Of a stretch of DNA of 64,000 nucleotides, positions 63,535 to 64,000 are shown in pieces. A program made the position numbers and the translations under genes. Location of the stretch: the NCBI RefSeq assembly GCF_030131845.1, contig NZ_JASKYM010000002.1, positions 566,510 through 630,509 of the forward strand, read 5' to 3'. This DNA is from Romboutsia sedimentorum. GTDB lineage: Bacteria > Bacillota > Clostridia > Peptostreptococcales > Peptostreptococcaceae. The notes beneath the pieces are model-generated. The model was not told where the DNA came from, ran no database searches, and saw only the letters and a list, made by a program, of their open reading frames with translations. Position 1 is the first letter of the stretch. Each line of letters starts with the position of its first letter.

Positions 63535-64000
63535 GTGTCAAAAGAAAAACTAAACTTACTTAATGAAAAAAGAAGCAAGATAGAATCAGGTGGAGGTCAA
63601 AAGAGAATAGACAAACAACATGCATCATCTAAATTAACAGCAAGAGAAAGAATGAATAAATTATTTGATGATAATACTTTTGTAGAATTAGATGCTTTTG
63701 TTAAACATAGATGTTCTAATTTTAACATGGAAAAACAAGAAATACCTGGTGAAGGTGTTGTCACAGGATATGGAAAAGTAGATGGAAGATTAGTTTGTGC
63801 TTTTGCTCAAGATTTTACAGTACTTGGTGGGTCTTTAGGTGAAATGCATGCTAAAAAAATTGGAAAAGTAATGGACATGGGAATAAAATTAGGAGCACCT
63901 GTAGTAGGACTTAATGACTCAGGAGGCGCTAGAATTCAAGAGGGTGTTGACGCGCTTGCTGGGTATGGAGAAATTTTTTATAAAAATACTATAGCATCAG
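63535..64000 (+). CDS. mmdA: Methylmalonyl-CoA decarboxylase alpha subunit (carboxyltransferase), 3' partial
   Basis: GTG start at 63535 after GGGGGTGA; 155 codons are visible before the window ends. The carboxyltransferase N-terminus is clear: SKLTARERMNKLFDDNTFVE, GEGVVTGYGKVDGRL, AQDFTVLGGSLGEMHAKKI and NDSGGARIQEGVDAL. In context it transfers the carboxyl group of (S)-methylmalonyl-CoA to biotin, giving propionyl-CoA. The Na+-pumping beta subunit and biotin carrier should follow outside the window. A propionyl-CoA carboxylase beta subunit is the alternative. Confidence 0.9.
   Translation, partial: MSKEKLNLLNEKRSKIESGGGQKRIDKQHASSKLTARERMNKLFDDNTFVELDAFVKHRCSNFNMEKQEIPGEGVVTGYGKVDGRLVCAFAQDFTVLGGSLGEMHAKKIGKVMDMGIKLGAPVVGLNDSGGARIQEGVDALAGYGEIFYKNTIAS

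Noticed and set aside
1..64000. CRISPR arrays, tRNA or rRNA genes, prophage, insertion sequences
   Set aside because: No regularly spaced repeats, cloverleaf or rRNA sequence, transposase or phage structural gene could be recognised.

Overview
This is a 64 kb chromosomal segment from a low-GC, Gram-positive anaerobe. The base composition is strongly AT-rich, the Shine-Dalgarno (SD) sequences are strong GGAGG types, intrinsic terminators are abundant, and GTG and TTG starts are common. Gene content (a double-cubane cluster protein with its activator, WalR-type control of a 3D-domain protein, the rpsB-tsf-pyrH-frr-uppS-cdsA-dxr-rseP-ispG run, B12-dependent glycerol fermentation, and succinate-to-propionate conversion) points to the class Clostridia, most likely Peptostreptococcaceae. 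A Terrisporobacter-like organism would fit the metabolism, but that genus is inference only. I saw no rRNA, tRNA, CRISPR array, prophage or intact insertion sequence.

Layout. 0-1.8 kb: 2-hydroxyacyl-CoA dehydratase-like double-cubane protein and its ATPase activator. 1.9-8.4 kb: an accessory patch with an unknown exported protein, a membrane-anchored pseudokinase and two TPR-GGDEF proteins. The first TPR-GGDEF gene is broken twice and the second probably has a shifted 5' end. 8.5-13.3 kb: ribose operon rbsKDACB without rbsR. 13.4-17 kb: cell wall and RNA genes (SH3-3D protein, DEAD-box helicase, D-Ala-D-Ala carboxypeptidase). 17-25.3 kb: a housekeeping superoperon for translation, isoprenoid and phospholipid synthesis, headed by a structured rpsB leader. 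25.5-33.5 kb: purine permease, polysaccharide deacetylase, Nudix hydrolase, cysteine synthesis (cysK-cysE) under a twin dyad operator, and a TPP riboswitch with thiD-thiE. 33.6-46.6 kb: a mosaic of a collagen-like protein, transporters, a Sel1-repeat protein, CorA, a nitronate monooxygenase-like enzyme and TypA. It also holds two gene remnants: a patB fragment, and a cation antiporter behind an intact-looking Mn2+ riboswitch. 46.7-55.5 kb: a PocR-type regulator, B12-dependent glycerol/diol dehydratase with its reactivase, 1,3-propanediol dehydrogenase and a glycerol channel. 55.8-64 kb: a LysR regulator divergent from an AspT-family transporter, CoA transferase, split methylmalonyl-CoA mutase, MeaB GTPase, epimerase and the start of methylmalonyl-CoA decarboxylase mmdA, which runs off the edge.

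How the genes work together. The last 17 kb form two adjoining B12-dependent fermentation modules. In the first, glycerol enters through GlpF, is dehydrated to 3-hydroxypropionaldehyde and reduced by DhaT, which reoxidises NADH. No microcompartment shell gene is present and the dehydratase subunits lack encapsulation extensions, so this is a cytosolic pathway. In the second, succinate would enter (possibly in exchange for propionate) through the AspT-like carrier and be activated by CoA transfer. It would then be isomerised, epimerised and decarboxylated to propionyl-CoA, which hands its CoA back to succinate. The decarboxylase is probably a Na+ pump completed by genes beyond the right edge.

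Most individual genes are recognisable. The least conventional material is the decaying kinase/TPR-GGDEF locus, the Mn2+ riboswitch left in front of a dead gene, an AUA-like start codon behind a perfect SD, several clear but unassigned operators, an unassigned structured intergenic segment, and two small membrane proteins.
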